Shown: one piece after another, positions 1-14,614 of the stretch
Position numbering within the stretch: the first letter of the stretch is position 1
Layout: each line of letters starts with the position of its first letter
NCBI GenBank assembly: GCA_008921705.1
Contig: VFFE01007638.1
Location: forward strand, 2,490,614-2,554,613
DNA: 64,000 nucleotides
Direction: 5' to 3'
DNA from: Burhinus oedicnemus
Lineage: Eukaryota; Chordata; Aves; Charadriiformes; Burhinidae
Notes under the pieces: model-generated
Told to the model about the DNA's origin: nothing
Databases searched by the model: none
What the model saw: the letters and a program-made list of their open reading frames with translations, nothing else
Made by a program: the position numbers and the translations under genes

Positions 1-1362
1 CGTGACATGCAAGGGATATTTTCTTTTTAAAGAAATAAAAACGTATGATGGTGTGAAAAGTAACTGATTGTGAAAGATATCCGAGTTTTTTATACTAATC
101 TGTATTGACTTTGTGAAGTCAGATGATGATTTTGACCTTTGCAGAAGGGATCAAGAGTGAACACACAACAAGGAGTTCCAGCTGAAAGGGCTGGCAGCAA
201 GGGGGAGAGAGGTTGAAGGGAGAGTGTTTGGTTGATATAACGTGAAGGTAGAAGAAATTTGACAGTTACACAGCATATTAGAGATTAGGAAAGACAAATG
301 ATAATGGTTTTAGGTGAAGGAAAATGGAAGGATGGATGCATTTAGTTAGATAAGTTCAAAATAAGATGTCTATGCCTTAAAGACAGCCTACTCCAGATTA
401 GGAAATTCTGTCTCTGAAGGGCTCTGATAAATGATGGGTCTTAGCACTGGATCCACTAACTCTCCTCTCTGACTATTTAATTCACATATATTCAAGCACA
501 TTTTTGAGAATGTAGATGTGCTAAGAATTAGCATGTCTGCATATTAAGATTTTCTTCTTAATATACACAATAAGACTAGGGTGAATATTGCTATACACAT
601 TTTACAGATGATGAGTAACATTAAATTGGGGAGAGAGGCCAGGCATGTTAAATGATTGACAGGAAAGACACTATTAATCTGTGAGAGGGGGTTTGCAGTT
701 TAACTAGAAAGGCAAAAGGTACTCAGAACTTCAGCTTCAGACCGTGGAGTTGCTGTTTTTGGTAACAGGATAAAGAAAATTGTTTCTCAAGAGCTTTTCA
801 GAATATGCCAGCTCTGAGGTAGCTTGTAGATTAGGCAGCCTTGCAACCTAACTAATGAAATAAAGGAAGATTCTGATAATTGTTTCATCTATTAATAATA
901 CTTTCCATTACTACAAGAGCACATTTTAATTTTTAACTGGATAGAGTAAGGTTAGATTTTCTCCTTGAACCTATGCAGGGCTGGAATTGCGCAGAAGTAG
1001 ATGTCTGCATCTGAGCTCATCATTGGTGACGCCCCATAGAGTCGTTGAAGAGATACAAACCCTTTAGGGCACGCTATTTATTTCATCCTGAACTAGACAT
1101 TTTCATTAGAGCAATCATGCTGTAGTGTTTATTTCTCTGTTGACTCTACAGGATCCTGAAGTAACTAGTTCATATCCAGCTTTCTATGTTGTAGATATTC
1201 AAAGTTACATCAAATTAATCTCATTCTGAGTTATCTCATACACACGAGGTGTCCCAGGTGTCCCATTCTTGGGAATGGCATATGAAAGAAAGTGAACTGG
1301 AAACTCGTAACAGCTTTTCATCCAGAGTGTGTAGAGGAGGCTTTTCAACTGGGCTTATATTC
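1..1362. other. AT-rich non-coding stretch, no gene seen
   Basis: Stops are frequent in all frames and no splice-bounded exon, RNA gene or repeat family is recognisable. The only open frame near 100 codons starts at 1249 and runs into the LTR, so it is chance. Confidence 0.6.
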
Positions 1363-2495
1363 TGCTGTGGTGGGTTGACCCTGGCTGGACACCAGGTGCC
1401 CACCAAAGCCGCTCTATCACTTCCCTCCTCAGCTGGACAGGAAAGAGGAAATGTAATGAAAGGCTCATGGGTCGAGATAAGGACAGAGAGAGATCACTCA
1501 CCAATTACCATCACGGGCAAAACAGACTTGACTCGGGGAAAATTAATTTAATTTATTGCAAATTAAGATCAGAGTAGGGTAATGAGAAAATAAAAACTAA
1601 ATCTTTAAACATCCTTCCCCCCACCCCTCACTTCTTCCCGGGCTCAACTTCACTCCCAATTTCTCTACCTCCTCCCCCACAGTGGTGCAGGGGGATGGGG
1701 AATGGGGGTTGTGGTCACTTCATCACATGTTGTTTCTGCCACTCCTTCCTCCTCAGTGGGAGAACTCCTCACACTCATCCCCTGCTCTGGCATGGGGTCC
1801 CTCCCACGGGAGACAGTCCTCCATGAACTTCTCCAAAGTGAGTCCTTCCCACATGCTGCAGTTCTTCAGGAACTACTCCAATGTGAGTCCTTCCACAGGG
1901 TGCAGTCCCTCAGGAACAGACTGCTCCCGTGTGGGTCCACCATGGGGTCACAAGTCCTGCCAGCAAACCTGCTCTAGCCTGGGCTCCTCTTTGTCCATGA
2001 GTCCACAGGTCCTGCCAGGAGCCGCCTCCAGTGTAGGCTTCCCACGGGGGCACAGACTCCTTCAGGCATCCACCTGCTCTGGCGTGGGGTCCTCCACAGG
2101 CTGCAGGTGGATATCTGTTCCACTCATAACCTCCATGGGCTGCAGGGGGACAGCCTGCCTCACCGTGGCCTGCACGGGAATCTCTGCTATGCCACCTGGA
2201 GCACCTTCTCCCCCTTCTTCTTCACTGACCTTGGTGTCTGCAGAGTTGTTTCTTTCATTCTTACTCCTCTCTCTGGCTGTTGTTGCACCGCAGGTTCTTT
2301 TCCCCTTCTTAAATATGTTATCCCAAAGGGGCTACCACCATTGCTGATGGGCTCAGCCTTGGCCAGCGGTGGGTCTTTCTTGGAGCTGGCTGGCATTGGC
2401 TCTGTCAGACACAGGGGAAGCTTCTAGCAGCTTCTCACAGAAGCCACCCCTGTAGCCCCCCTGCTACCAAAATCTTGCCACGAAAACCCAATACA
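1363..2495 (-). mobile_element. GC-rich avian solo LTR (endogenous retrovirus, ERVL-like), minus strand
   Basis: A block of about 1.13 kb, much richer in G+C than its flanks, begins TGCTGTGG and ends ATACA on the plus strand. Read on the minus strand it therefore has the TG...CA ends of an LTR. On that strand a TATA-like ATATTTAAG lies at 2316-2308 and an AATAAA poly(A) signal at 1557-1552, in the right order. The body between them (about 1771-2130) is made of degenerate repeats. The general layout matches a family of long LTRs I know from bird genomes, but I cannot name the subfamily without a library search. No internal retroviral genes flank it, so it is probably a solo LTR. I found no convincing target-site duplication, so the ends are approximate. 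Open frames of up to 221 codons inside it (for example 1682-2347) look like by-products of the stop-poor, repeated composition. Confidence 0.7.
1771..2130. repeat. Degenerate tandem repeats of roughly 45-50 bp inside the LTR
   Basis: About seven diverged units follow one another. Each contains a CTGCTC(C/T)-like opening, a GTG(G/A)G(T/G)(T/C)C core, and then a CCACGGG-like or CAGG-like end. Clear unit starts are near 1771, 1827, 1873, 1920, 1968, 2026 and 2073. Unit length varies, so this is an old internal expansion, not a fresh satellite. It accounts for the long chance open frames here. Confidence 0.55.
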
Positions 2496-5400
2496 TCTAC
2501 CTCCATTAAAAAAGCTGCTTAAGGAAATTTCTCTTGGTAAGCAACAAAGGAAAACAATTTTTAATTTTCAGAATTGCAACTTGTTTTCACTCTGTTGCTC
2601 ATCATCTTAGTGTTAAGGAAGCTCAGACCAAGATTCCGATGTCTTGAGTTTAAGCACTGCTGCCATATGGTTATTTTCTGATTGTCTGTCTGCAGGGACT
2701 CTTCACATTTTCTGTGAACATGTTACTGAACAACTGTCCACTGTGGACCCATGAGTCCATCTCACCTTTCACCTCACATTTCTACTCACTTTCTTATCCA
2801 GTGAAGGAAAGAGGTATTGTCATGTCAGTGAAAATGAGATACATTTGGACCATATTGTGTTATTCTCACCTTCAAAAATGGATTCATACTGCTAAAGTAA
2901 AGTACCAAACTAGAGTGTGTTTATAACACAGAGACCTCTTTAGTTAAACTAAAGGCTGAAAAGGAAGAATCGGTCATTGTTACTGCATGTACTGTGTACT
3001 TATAACTGGTTCACTTGAAGTACAGGTAAATTTTTACGTTTGTCCTCATTAATTACACACTTAATTGTAGCTGCTTCCAGGTCAACCTTTCAAGGGGCCG
3101 TGGCAAATTCTGTACATAAAAATTCACCTAGATATTTTTAATGCTCTTTGAGCTTACACTTGAGATTTGTATCACAAGGCACAGCTATCTCTGCAGTTTA
3201 AACAAATGTATGGTAGAATTAAAGCCTAATGTATTAGCTATTTTTCTCGTAGACATGGAAGCCTTTATTTGGTACGACAGTGAACTAGCATTTAGGAGGC
3301 TGAGGTTAAATCTTGGCTTCTTTACAGAGCCTTCTCTGACTTTTGATAAATTACAGAATGGTCCACAAAAGAGAGATGTAGATGGTGCATTATCTCTAAC
3401 TCTAGTGTAATATTTAGCCATTGAGATGGTTTCCTAGAGGAAAGAAATAGTTGCATGGAGGATACCAGCGCAGATAATCAGATTTCTCAACCGGATGCCC
3501 AAATCACGAATCTATAGGGGCTAAAACCACATTTGTTTGTCTTATCTTTGGAGATTATTGTGTATTTAGAACTGCTCAGTCCCTCACTCTAAGGTTTTAG
3601 AGCAGCTAGTATCACTGGGCTTTCAATGAGGGTGCATCCTTTATCTATTGCAATGAAAATAACCCACATGCTGCTAATAGTAAGTTAGTGAAATCCAGAC
3701 ATCTGCTTTAATGTACTTTATCCTCAGAAAGTTTTAACATTAGATGACAAAGATGAGATTTCTACTACACATTGATATGGGGTACAGCACCACTTTATTC
3801 ACATTTCATGTCAGTTAAATGTCACAGGCTCACACATACACTGGCTGTAAACCAGCAATAAGTCATCAGGGAGAGAGAACAAAACCAAAACTCCTATATA
3901 AAGTCTATACAGAAAAAGCATCAGCTCCTTCAGGTAGCTGTGGGATTAGAAGTACACTTATACCCAGTGGCAGGGAAATAGAAATATGGTCCATTCTGTT
4001 CTCCTCTTAATAACTGATAATGCAATAATAAATACATAACAGTAATAATAATATCAAGAATACATGGCTGAGTGAAAATGAACGGTTTGAATTACTCAAC
4101 TTCATTAGTGCAGCCTTATCCAGCAAGGTGCTAAGCACTCTCTTCTCTCACCTGATGCATCTTGGAGGTTCAGGACCCATTGATAGACACGTATTTCAGA
4201 TGAACCATTCTATTTTGAAATACTCTAAGAACTTGAATGAAAATAATTATGCAAGCTGCTTGAAGATAAACTCAATAGGAGGCATGTTAGCATGTTCAGT
4301 TGGGGCCATTTTTTTTTTTTCTTAATTATTTTAAAAAAGAGAAGTATTGTACAATGTGCTGTAAATTGATAACAGCAAGCAGGGCATTCATTGAAGGGCA
4401 TTAAGCAAAGCAGGCAGCTGTAAAACTTTTGATCCACATATCTGGCTCTACTGAAAAATGAGATAAAAATAAAGTAAAAGTAAAACAATAAAAGGTATTA
4501 ACAAATTAATCTTTTTTGAGAGGTCAATACGTAGGTTTCCTCTTACAATAATTGGAGTCATGGCTCCACTGCACAATGTAATACTCATGGAGGAGGAGAA
4601 GGTGGGAGTTTTCATTTGAATGTTACCATGCAAATATAGTGCGCAGCATGGCCTGGATACTGTTTGCAAAGTTATATTAGTTGTGGGTTGTTGAGTTTAC
4701 TGTCTTCAGTGATTATAATGTTCACTTAAAAAGTACAGTGAAACTTTGTTAGCAAGAGCAAGGACATACAGTATGTGCTGTTAGGTAAAAGCTAAAATAT
4801 CCCATGACCCAATGCTACTTTGAAAAAAGAAGCGATGCCAGAAAATAATTGATTTCTGTGATGCCTAATTACAAAGAGCCATTAAAAAAAGGTGATTTAG
4901 ATAATATAACTAGGAAAGAAACAAGATTTTTTTTTTTACTTCTATCAGATAGAAAAGTAGATCCAGTCTTGAATCAGAGCAAAAATTAAAGTCATGAAAT
5001 GTCAATTTTCAAATAAAAATCTTGTCATCTGAAAATTTTTGGTTCAATAATTTGACATTTTTGTTCCAGTCTGATCTTTAATGTGTTTATTCCTCTAAAT
5101 TAATTTACACTTGAAAGCAAAAATTTGGCTTGAATTGAAAAGAACCTTTTGTTTTGTGGTTGTTAATACATACCATTTTGAGAATTTTGATCTTTTTTCC
5201 AGCATTTTTAGAAAGTGGGAAATTTCATGAAACCAGTTCTTTACTGTGAATATAGAGGTTTCCACGAATCAACACCTAAAGGTGGAAAAATATTTCTTTG
5301 AAAACTGTCTTACTAACCATACCCTAAAGCACACAGGATGGGCACAGGGAGATTCTTTGGCCCCCAAGAAGGGAAAGGAAGAAGTTCTTACCTCACCATA

Positions 5401-7700
5401 AGCTAATACCTGGCCCACTGTACAGTGCTAGCCCATGAACTGGCTTTGCTAGTCAACTTCTACCAGAGTTTCTAATGCAGATAAAGCAGTATTAGCTTAA
5501 GTTTAATGGGAAGGGAGGACAACTGGAGAAGCACCCATTTAGCCCACTAATGGTCCCCACTGAATGTTGCAAAGAAAACCAATCCCCTCCCTCTCAAAGT
5601 GCATAAAAATCACTCGCATCTATGCTGTGCTTTTAATATGGATAAATGTAAGGACTCCTGTAAGATACCTTGCATAGTTACTTCTTTTAGGTTTCATATG
5701 TCTAGCAGTTAAATATATGTGTGCAAAAAATCTTTTACATTTCATGCCAAGTCTCTGGAACTCGAATTTTGCTTTCTACTTGTCTACTTCAGCCTTCATT
5801 TCCCTTCAGAACTTCTCTCCCTCTCCCTAAACTAAGCTCAGCTTCATATGCCTGTTCTTTCTTCTGGCCTACTTAGAGGGGTCAGTACCTCCTCCACCTT
5901 AGGGAAAACCTTCCATTTATGGTATTGGAGGAGCTGATTGAACCCCAAATTTCTCTTTATTTTATTGGATCCCTTTTCAATCATATTTCATACACTGTTT
6001 CAGAAAAAAAATCGTCTCTTTCATTTTTTTTGCAAAACTCTCCTATTTCTGTTCTGGAAGTGGGGTTATGCATTGCTGTTTTGTAATCAGAAAACCTAGT
6101 TATTGTACATCATTTTTTTGTTTGTTTATAAAGAATAACTGTGTTGACTGGGTGTAGGAGTGGGCATTTGAAGGCTACTTGAGACTAGAGGTGTAGCATA
6201 TGCCACTGGTGAAATTCTCTGTAGCCTTAAGGCTTCCCAAAGATCCCCCAGCAATGAGGACTTCAGCCAAGGGCTGCAAAAATACGTTTGGTTCCATAGG
6301 CAGCCCAGGATCATAAAGGGATGAGATACCTTAACCTCACTACATCCTTTCCTCTTCTTGTCCTGTCATCTTCTGCATGACATTAAGTAGAGACAGTGCC
6401 CCCACAGGCATTTAACCCAGCGTCCTGAAAAGCATATGTGTGGAGTACCAGATAGATAATCAGCATGGTAGTATATAATCATGTAATATATAAAGTGAGC
6501 AAAGAAAGGATTTTTTTCTCATCTTATCTTTGGCATTTTTTTATTTATTATTGAATTCTGTAGGTTTTAACTGTACTGTGCTTTGCATGTAATTACTGTA
6601 CAGAATATAATCACTGAAAGCCATTTGCTGATTTGTTCTGAACTATGAAATATTTCATGCTATTTTATCAAAATCAAGTAAGAAAATAAAACAAATCTTT
6701 TAAGAACCCCATATAGCAAACAATCCATGTGTGAAAGCTAATAAAAAGCTTTAATGCTCGGACTATCAGCTTCCATGGTATCACGCACAGTTCTATTGTA
6801 CAGAAGCCAGAACTGGAGTTTTAACTTAAGCGTTAACTCAAATGGTTATTAATCTCTTGGGTGCCATATGGAAAGCAAGCTGAAGTGTGGAAGACAAGAA
6901 CATAAGTGCATGTCTTGCATATCCACAGGGCAAACCACTACTATACTTTTTAGACTTACACTCTTTGACCTTGTGCATAAAGATGTGACATGAGGCTTGA
7001 AATAAAAGAGAATGCAGTATGATTTGCAAGAGTTAAATAAAAAAGAAAGGCCTAAGGTCTTCTCCAAACCAGTGTTTGGGTTTTTTAAAAAAAAACAACT
7101 GTGAAACTGTTTGGCACCCTTCCTATTAGAAAATGGACAGACTTTTTCTTTAGGCTTTTTTTACTCATGCAACGAGTTTCATTTCCCAGCCCCAGACTCT
7201 TTTTGCCTGGTGTCATGGGTGCTGGACTGAGAATCCAGTCTCTTTTCACCTATAAATGAGTAAGAAGTTAAGCTGGATGAAGCAGAGCTTTTCCTCCGCT
7301 GACCTGCCAAGGGCTGAGCGACTGAACTGCAGTAAGCTCCTAAATTTAAATTCAAATGTTTAAATAGCATCAAGTCACAGAGAATTACTTTATAAAGATG
7401 TTAGCTCCTTTTAGGTAAACCCAAGTAATATTTAAAAAAAGCAGCTCATGAAGTGTTTTCTTCAGAAGGTCTTCTTAATTCACCTTGAATAGAGTCGTGG
7501 ATCACTATCTGAAAAATTTCAGTAAAGTCTCAGTGAAAATTTGGACAGCTAAATTTCATACCAAGCAGAGCTTTTGCCAAGAAATGTTATCTTTCCATCA
7601 AATCACAACATGTTCTGGGTGAAATCTGTACATTTCTGGGGTGTGACTGAAAATGTTGAACCTCCAATTTTTCACTGAAAAATAAAAATTATCCCGGTCA
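2496..7700. other. AT-rich unique DNA, no gene seen
   Basis: No exon, RNA gene or recognisable repeat is visible. A poly-T run lies at 4310-4321. Open frames are all short (under 100 codons) and show no recognisable domain. Confidence 0.5.
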
Positions 7701-8330
7701 TCTCCTGATGAGTTAGACAAATACCGTTACAACATTGACTTTACATATGAGAAAAAGGAGATGATGCCTCCCAGCCTCTCTAGCTCCACGGTGTATAACG
7801 CAGTCCTCATTTTGTCTCTGTTTCAAACAGAAGTATTTGCACTGCTGAACAGAGGAGCTGGAGCTCAAGCACTGAACTCTGATCCTCGTGGTGAGCCCAC
7901 TCCCAGGTGGTGCTGCAGACCAGCTCACCCCAAGACAAACCTGCTGTACTAGATGTGGAGAGCGTTGATTGTGCCACTCCTCCTACGGGCTAGAAGCTGG
8001 TTCCATCGCCTCCTTGTTTCGCAGTGTTGACCTACTGAAAGTGCGTGGAGCCTGAATGTGCCATCAGCACCCAGACACAACTACGGCAGAAGAAGGCTGC
8101 TATGGAGAGGGACTTGGTGGTGGGACATCAGCCCGCAGTGGGAAAGGGGTTGGCTGTTGATGAGGAAATCTACACCCCTCCACTTCCCTGGGCCACCTCT
8201 CTGTGTCAGAGAGGGCACAACCTCTCTCTAGGTTGTCCTGAGTCATCAAAGGATGTTTCCACTCTCACAAGGAGGAAAATTCTCACCTGGCAACAGCTTT
8301 TAGAGCTACCTAGGTTTTAGTCCCTGTAAA
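7701..8330. other. Slightly GC-richer unique segment, no gene identified
   Basis: G+C is moderately raised compared with both sides. The open frame at 8045-8320 (91 codons, plus strand) and its neighbours match no family that I recognise, and no splice-site pair frames them. It could be an unclassified old repeat or a chance fluctuation. Confidence 0.3.
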
Positions 8331-11300
8331 CCAATAGGCTTATGATAGGTATGGGGGAAAGCATTTGCCCCCAGTAAAGGATAGTCTACACTTTTCCATT
8401 TTCAACTTACTGAATTCTTTTTTTTTTTTTTGTTTGCCTGTATTTAACCCTGAATAGTAAAGGATAAGAGGATCGAAGAAATAGCCAATGGAATAAGAAA
8501 TGGGGGATGAAAAGCTTCTGATGGAGAATAACAGCAATACATGTTTCACATCAAAGACATTAAATGTTAACACACACAAAAAATGTAGTAAAACAGTACA
8601 AGCATTGTGCCTACAAGAGCAGAAAAATTAAGTGGTGCAGATATTCAGCTACAGCCAGTGTTTTTTATTAGAACATGTGGCGTGTATAATGCCTACACAA
8701 AAATAACATTACAGAATTATAATCATTATGTAAAACATGCAGACATGGCTTAGGAAGGTTATATATTCTAAGTGGAAATCAAATCCTTTCAGATATCAGG
8801 GGAAAAAAGCGATTTTGCATAGTCCTTCCTGAAACTTGTGATACAATGACTGCAATTTGTTCACCACATGCAGTTTTGCATACAGAATAAGCACGTTAAA
8901 AGAATTTTGAGCTCCCTGATTGTAAGCAGCAAGCAAAACGGGTTGAATGAAAAGTCAGATTCTATGGTAATATTCTAATGTATTACACCTATATGCAGTT
9001 AGGGAGAATTATATAATTGAAATTAAGTGATCTGAGGAAAGGAAGAAAAGAACTGTTGGAAAGCTTTTACATGCCAGCCTGACAGCTGAGCTTGGACAGT
9101 GAAAACTTAATATCAGAAAGCAAATTCTCAGAAGGAGTTAATGCCTTTTTTTAAAACAAAACAAAACCCCCAAAAGCAGAGGACAGAGATCATGAAAAAT
9201 GAGCAATCAAGTAGGCTGTGCAGGAGCTTCTGAAAAGCACCTAACCTGCACTGTGAAGATCTCTGAATACTGTATTGTGAGCAATTCAGTCAGAAGAGCA
9301 GAAAGAAAAAAGAAGCACAAACAAAACGTATACTTCAATTGTCAGAATACATGGGAGCAGAAAGGGCACAGATCTGATGATCATCCTTTCCAGTTCAGCT
9401 AAAGTTTCAAGTCACACCCATTGCCCATCACTTCTGAAGACTGAAAAACTGTGTGGAACTAATGAAGGTGAGAATCAGAAAGAGAATGTTGGCATTAGAA
9501 GAGACACAAAGAAATTTTGGCAGGGATGCTTCTGATTTGGTGGATAAACCTGAACTCAGTGGGAAGGAAGAACATACACTAGAAAAAAGGCTCAATCCCT
9601 GGCAGTAAAACCTGAAGAAATGAGCTAGTCAAAGGAGTATTTTTATTAAGAGCTCAACAGAAGATGAGTACCATGCCCCAGCACTTTGAAGTTATCTCAG
9701 TAAAATACAGTGTATTGAACAAAGAGTCTTAAAATACTACTTTTATGTCATGCTCAGTGCCCAGGAGTAAATAACATTAATATTCCCAGGGGAGTAATAA
9801 AATCCATTCACAGCAACATTTACTAAAATACTGACAGAAGCACAGATGGGAGACAGTATCAGATCTTGCATTCCCTTGTCTTTGTGTAGACTGTGAAGGA
9901 TGTGAAGGAAGTTTGCTTGCTCTCCTTTTTGCACCCCCATGAGAAGCTTGGCAGGCTTTCCATCAAAGTATAGTAGTGATTATGTAAAGTTAGTATGACG
10001 TATGAGAAAAAATATGGAACGACATATTTTGCTACACCTTGAGGCAACTGAAATGAGAACCTGTGCCATTTGCAGGAAGTCTGAGGCAACCCTCATTCAA
10101 AAAAGGAAAAAAACCCCACTTTTAGGCATGCACTGAAGTATTGATTCAGCACAATACTGACGCACACTGAAGCCTTTTTCTTAGTACAGGCAAAGTAAAA
10201 CACAAACTTAAAGTTGGGCTTAACAAAGATATTAAATGGAAACCTGAATACTCGAATAGAGCTGTGCAGGAGTGACAAACCCATTGCAAGTCAGCCTCAC
10301 ACGCTGGGCATCATAGCACACTGTTGTAAATGAGCAAGGATGTGATGTATGATCCGCTGAGAAAATGATGTTTCTGTGGACCGTACTCACCACTCTTTCT
10401 GGGAATGTCAATGTTTCCCTCTTTGAATCTTCCCTGTGCATCTCCCTTTATAATAAAACTCCCACAAGCAAAGGAGAAAATCCCAAGAACAAGAACAAGA
10501 TCACGCATTCAAAATAGCACAACCACTACAAAGAAGAAGCCCAGAGCTACAGAGATGTTTCATGAGGCAAAGTAAAAATTACCCAGGAAGTTTAGTAACA
10601 GCAACAATGAACTGTTCTCTTGTTTCAGAGTGTTTGCTCTTAAATACCCCTCTGCAGAAAAATAAGCAGCACGCTCTCTGTTTTGGTCATTCCTTTTTAC
10701 ATAGACTGTCCATTCTTAATAGACTTTCAGAACATTTTGTGGGTTTAACTTTGTATTTGTAGTTCTTACACTCCCCAGTTGTAGGCTATGTAGGGAAATT
10801 TTTCTATTCCTCTCTTGTTTTACGTATTAGCTTCAGTTTAATACGATCAGTCTGAAGAGACACTTGCAGAATTGCTGGCTGGCATCGTGGAAAATACCTT
10901 TTATGGCCTAGTGCACCAATGTGTACATAACCCTTTACCCTTATGCTTCTTGTTTGTTACTTTTTATAGTTATTTGTGTGATTATATAATTAGCTGACCT
11001 GGTTTATTATGTTTGTTCCATCATTTGCTCCTGGATCAGAACAAGATCATAAATAACAGGGAAGGAAAAGAAGCATTTTATTCCATAGAGAGTGACTCAA
11101 AATTTTCTCTCGGATAGATATTTGTAAAGAAGGTGTAGCAGGAGAAAAGAAATTCTGATATGAGATTTAAGCATGAAATATTCTCATCTAATGGAGAGTG
11201 GATATTTCCCCTGTTTCTTGGAAATTTTGACTTAAAAAGGAGAAAGCAATATTTTATTCCAAAATAATTCACAAATTATTTGAGGCACTGAGAAAAGCTG

Positions 11301-14300
11301 GAAGCTCTTAAAAACTCATGGGACTGAGGCTCCAGTACAGCAGTTAATGAAAAGCTATAGAGAATGCCAGTGTTTACTAATAGTTATTTAGCTGGCTCCA
11401 TTCATACTTTACAGCAAAAATAATTGTGATGGAAATTATACCATAGATCTGAACCTTTTTCCTTGTCATCCAGTACCCTGTTATTTTGATTATTTGTTAT
11501 TTTTGCCACTAGTTATTTCTTGTGTGTCTGCTCAGCACGCAGTACTAGTTTGATCTGTAGGAACTACCACAGCATAAATGCCAACCATAAAGAAGAACCT
11601 TTAAAATGGACAATTAGGAAGTAATCTGTCCTTGAGGAAATTAGCTCCCTAATTCTCTATTAGTGGCAGATGCTACCAACTGATCTAGAAATGTTTTCAT
11701 TCCTTCAGCCTAAGCAAATCACTTTCCCATTCTACAGGCTTTCCACTGTGTTTGAAGCTAACATTATAAAATATAGCTGTTCTGGAAACAGAAGGCCTGT
11801 AAGATATAATGGGAAATTAAAATTTTGTTGCATTTTTTGTATAACATTTTGTAAGATTATGTTAGTGCATCCTCTGTAAGGTATTTTATACCATTGAGTT
11901 TTCTTCCCACAGAAAGGAAATCACATTTTATACTCTGCAGCTTTTTAGAATAATTGTTATGGAAGTGAATTGTTGAACTCTTACTAAAATTCTTCAGGAA
12001 GTTTATCTAAAGACCTTTTAACAGAGCACTTAAAGGACTGGAAATATTTCTACATTAAGTGCTAAATATTCACTTTAGAAATCTCTCCTATGCAGAAAAA
12101 GTTAGGCTGCCACTCTTCTCAAAGGAAATGGATTCTTCCAGCATTAACTTGAAGCAGAGAAAAAGGGTCATTTCCCCCCCCCTCCAGATAATTTATCTAA
12201 GGACTGACTCATTTTCCAGCCCAACAGTTCCTTATAAAGTGCATACATTTATCAGGTTTAATGTTTAAAAGTGTAATTCTGCTATGTACCTATAGCTGCT
12301 GGATGTTGGTAGGCAAGTTTCATAGCCAAACATCTGTCTCCTGAAAAAGCAAATGAGGTGAAATTCATTATGGAGCTACAAGGACCAAATCAAGACAGAG
12401 CACAGGGCACAGGTTTCTGTGACTTCTTTGTCCTCTGGCAGGACTAATTCAAGCCACTTCTTACGTGCGTACCAACACTTTGAAGCTGGTACCTCTGTTA
12501 TTGTAGCCTCACTGCATGCAGGAAGAAAACAACTGTTAAAGCAAAAGCAAAACCAACACTTTAAGTTAAGACCAAACCTCTGTCCTAAGGAGAAAAAACC
12601 CCCCAACTTTGTCACGTTTTATACATTATATCATACTTCAAAACCTTTGTTTAAAAAGACTTTGAATTATTGTGTGAGAAAAGGGTTACGTGGATTTAAA
12701 TTTTCACGAGGGATTGCAAGAGATATTTTCTAAAGATCTGACGTGTTTACCTGTAGACAGTATATGATAGCAACATGATAGGAGTTATAAAGAGACTGAT
12801 GGGAGAACCTTCAGAAATGCACAGAAAAGCACAGACACGCTGGAATAAATTGTTAGCCCTTGTTGACAGTATAACGCTATTGCAGAGCTACTGTGACTGC
12901 TGTGTCAGCCTGTGCTGCTCCACCTTAACAAATTGTTTGAAACCTTATATATAATGAAGCTGTATTTTCATTTTAGCACCCTGGTGTCATGTACCAACCT
13001 ATTATGCTTTAGGTTTGCAATAAAATATACAAACCTATTATGCATAGTATGAAGTAGAAACCAGGAATATAATATTACTGCCTTTCTCTCTGTTTGCTAC
13101 TTATTTAGATGCTAAAGTCTTCTGACAGGCATTTGTCTTACTGTGTAAAGTATCTACCATCTCTGGGTATTAAATGCATAGAAGACTAATGAATAAATAA
13201 TAGTAATACACAGACTTCACTTTCATTTGCTGTGAGTTTATAAGTTTATTCACAGTAAATATAAAGTATCAATGTAGTTTAAGAGATATACCAGTGATGA
13301 GATACCAAAGAATACTGTTTCCATCACCCATATATAAACAATTTGTTATGGAGCATATGAAGTTATTGTTGCATTGAAGATACATTCCAAAAGCTTATCT
13401 TACCCGTCATATGCCAATGTTGTCCTACCAGAAGTCATTGATTAACATAGGAGCTTTCAGATTTGTAACATGGTATATTTTTCATCACTTCACACTTCCA
13501 ATAGAAAAGGATTTATTTAAAAAAGACAAGGGAAATGTAAATAAAATTCTAGGTTAAATTCAGAAATCATTGTGTCCTGTCAGTGTTTTGTAAGGCTCTG
13601 TACTTATTCTCTGGCCTCTTTTGAAAGTGTCTTTATCCTAACTCATCTTTGCAATCCTTGGACACTGCAGCAGCTCAACTCTTCTTTAGGAATGGAGACC
13701 AAGATCTTGTTGGAGGTGCCAGCATTTGTTCCTGCTGTGAATGTAACATCAGCCAGCAACTGCAGGCAGTTAGCATCTGTCCTGATTCATCCTGTACTTA
13801 CAGCAACTTCTCTGTGCCCTCCCAAACCCTTACGAAAAAGTGAAGTGGTTTTGATATACATTGCTTTTTCTAATACTTTGCAGCCTCCAAGGGAGATGCA
13901 AACACAGTCTGAGAAATAATCCTAACGAAACCAATGGCTTTAAATTCCATGGCTATAAGTCATGATATACCTAAAGTCTTCCTGTGACTCATTTCAAACT
14001 CAGGAATATAAAGTAATCTGGTAATACCCTTCAGACAGACTGAATCTTTCCAAGTATAAACAGAAGAAGTTGTACTAGACTTCAGGCATCTCATACCTAA
14101 TCTGCTGCTGCTGAGCAATAAACATTTCAATGTTTTTCAAAGAAAACACTTCTGTTTACCCCCATCTCAAAGATCGATTTTGTGGTTATTTGTTTTCATG
14201 GAGATCACTCCCACTCGCTACTGAAAGTCAGACAATAGGAAATGTGGAGGTCTTCTCCACCTCTTTTCAATTTATGCCTACCCATTCCTACAACAAGGCT

Positions 14301-14614
14301 AGAATGTCATTTTATCAATAACACTGTAATGCATCAGATATTCCTAGGTAAAAAAGTCTCACTGGAAAAAAACAGCATTCAAATACTCGGGGACGGTATA
14401 CAGCTCATTTATTTCCATCAAAGCTTTTGGTGCCCAGTGCTTCTGAAACTGAATCCAAAACTTCAAACTATGGTAAGCATAAGAGGAAAATGTTGTGGGT
14501 CAGGTTCCCTCAAATTGTTGTTAAAGTATTTACTTTAAGTTGTCTGATAAAAGTCTGATAAAAGTCAAGAGCCCTCAGTGTGCAAAGCACAATTATCTAT
14601 GGCTGACCTGATGC
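8331..14614. other. AT-rich unique DNA, no gene seen
   Basis: The stretch holds poly-T at about 8418-8431 and many short chance frames, the longest being 115 codons at 13572-13919. No domain, RNA gene or repeat family is recognised. Confidence 0.5.

Noticed and set aside
1682..2347. 221-codon plus-strand open frame
   Set aside because: It lies wholly inside the minus-strand LTR and consists of its degenerate repeats; the peptide is low-complexity (Ser/Pro/Gly/Cys) and has no family motif.
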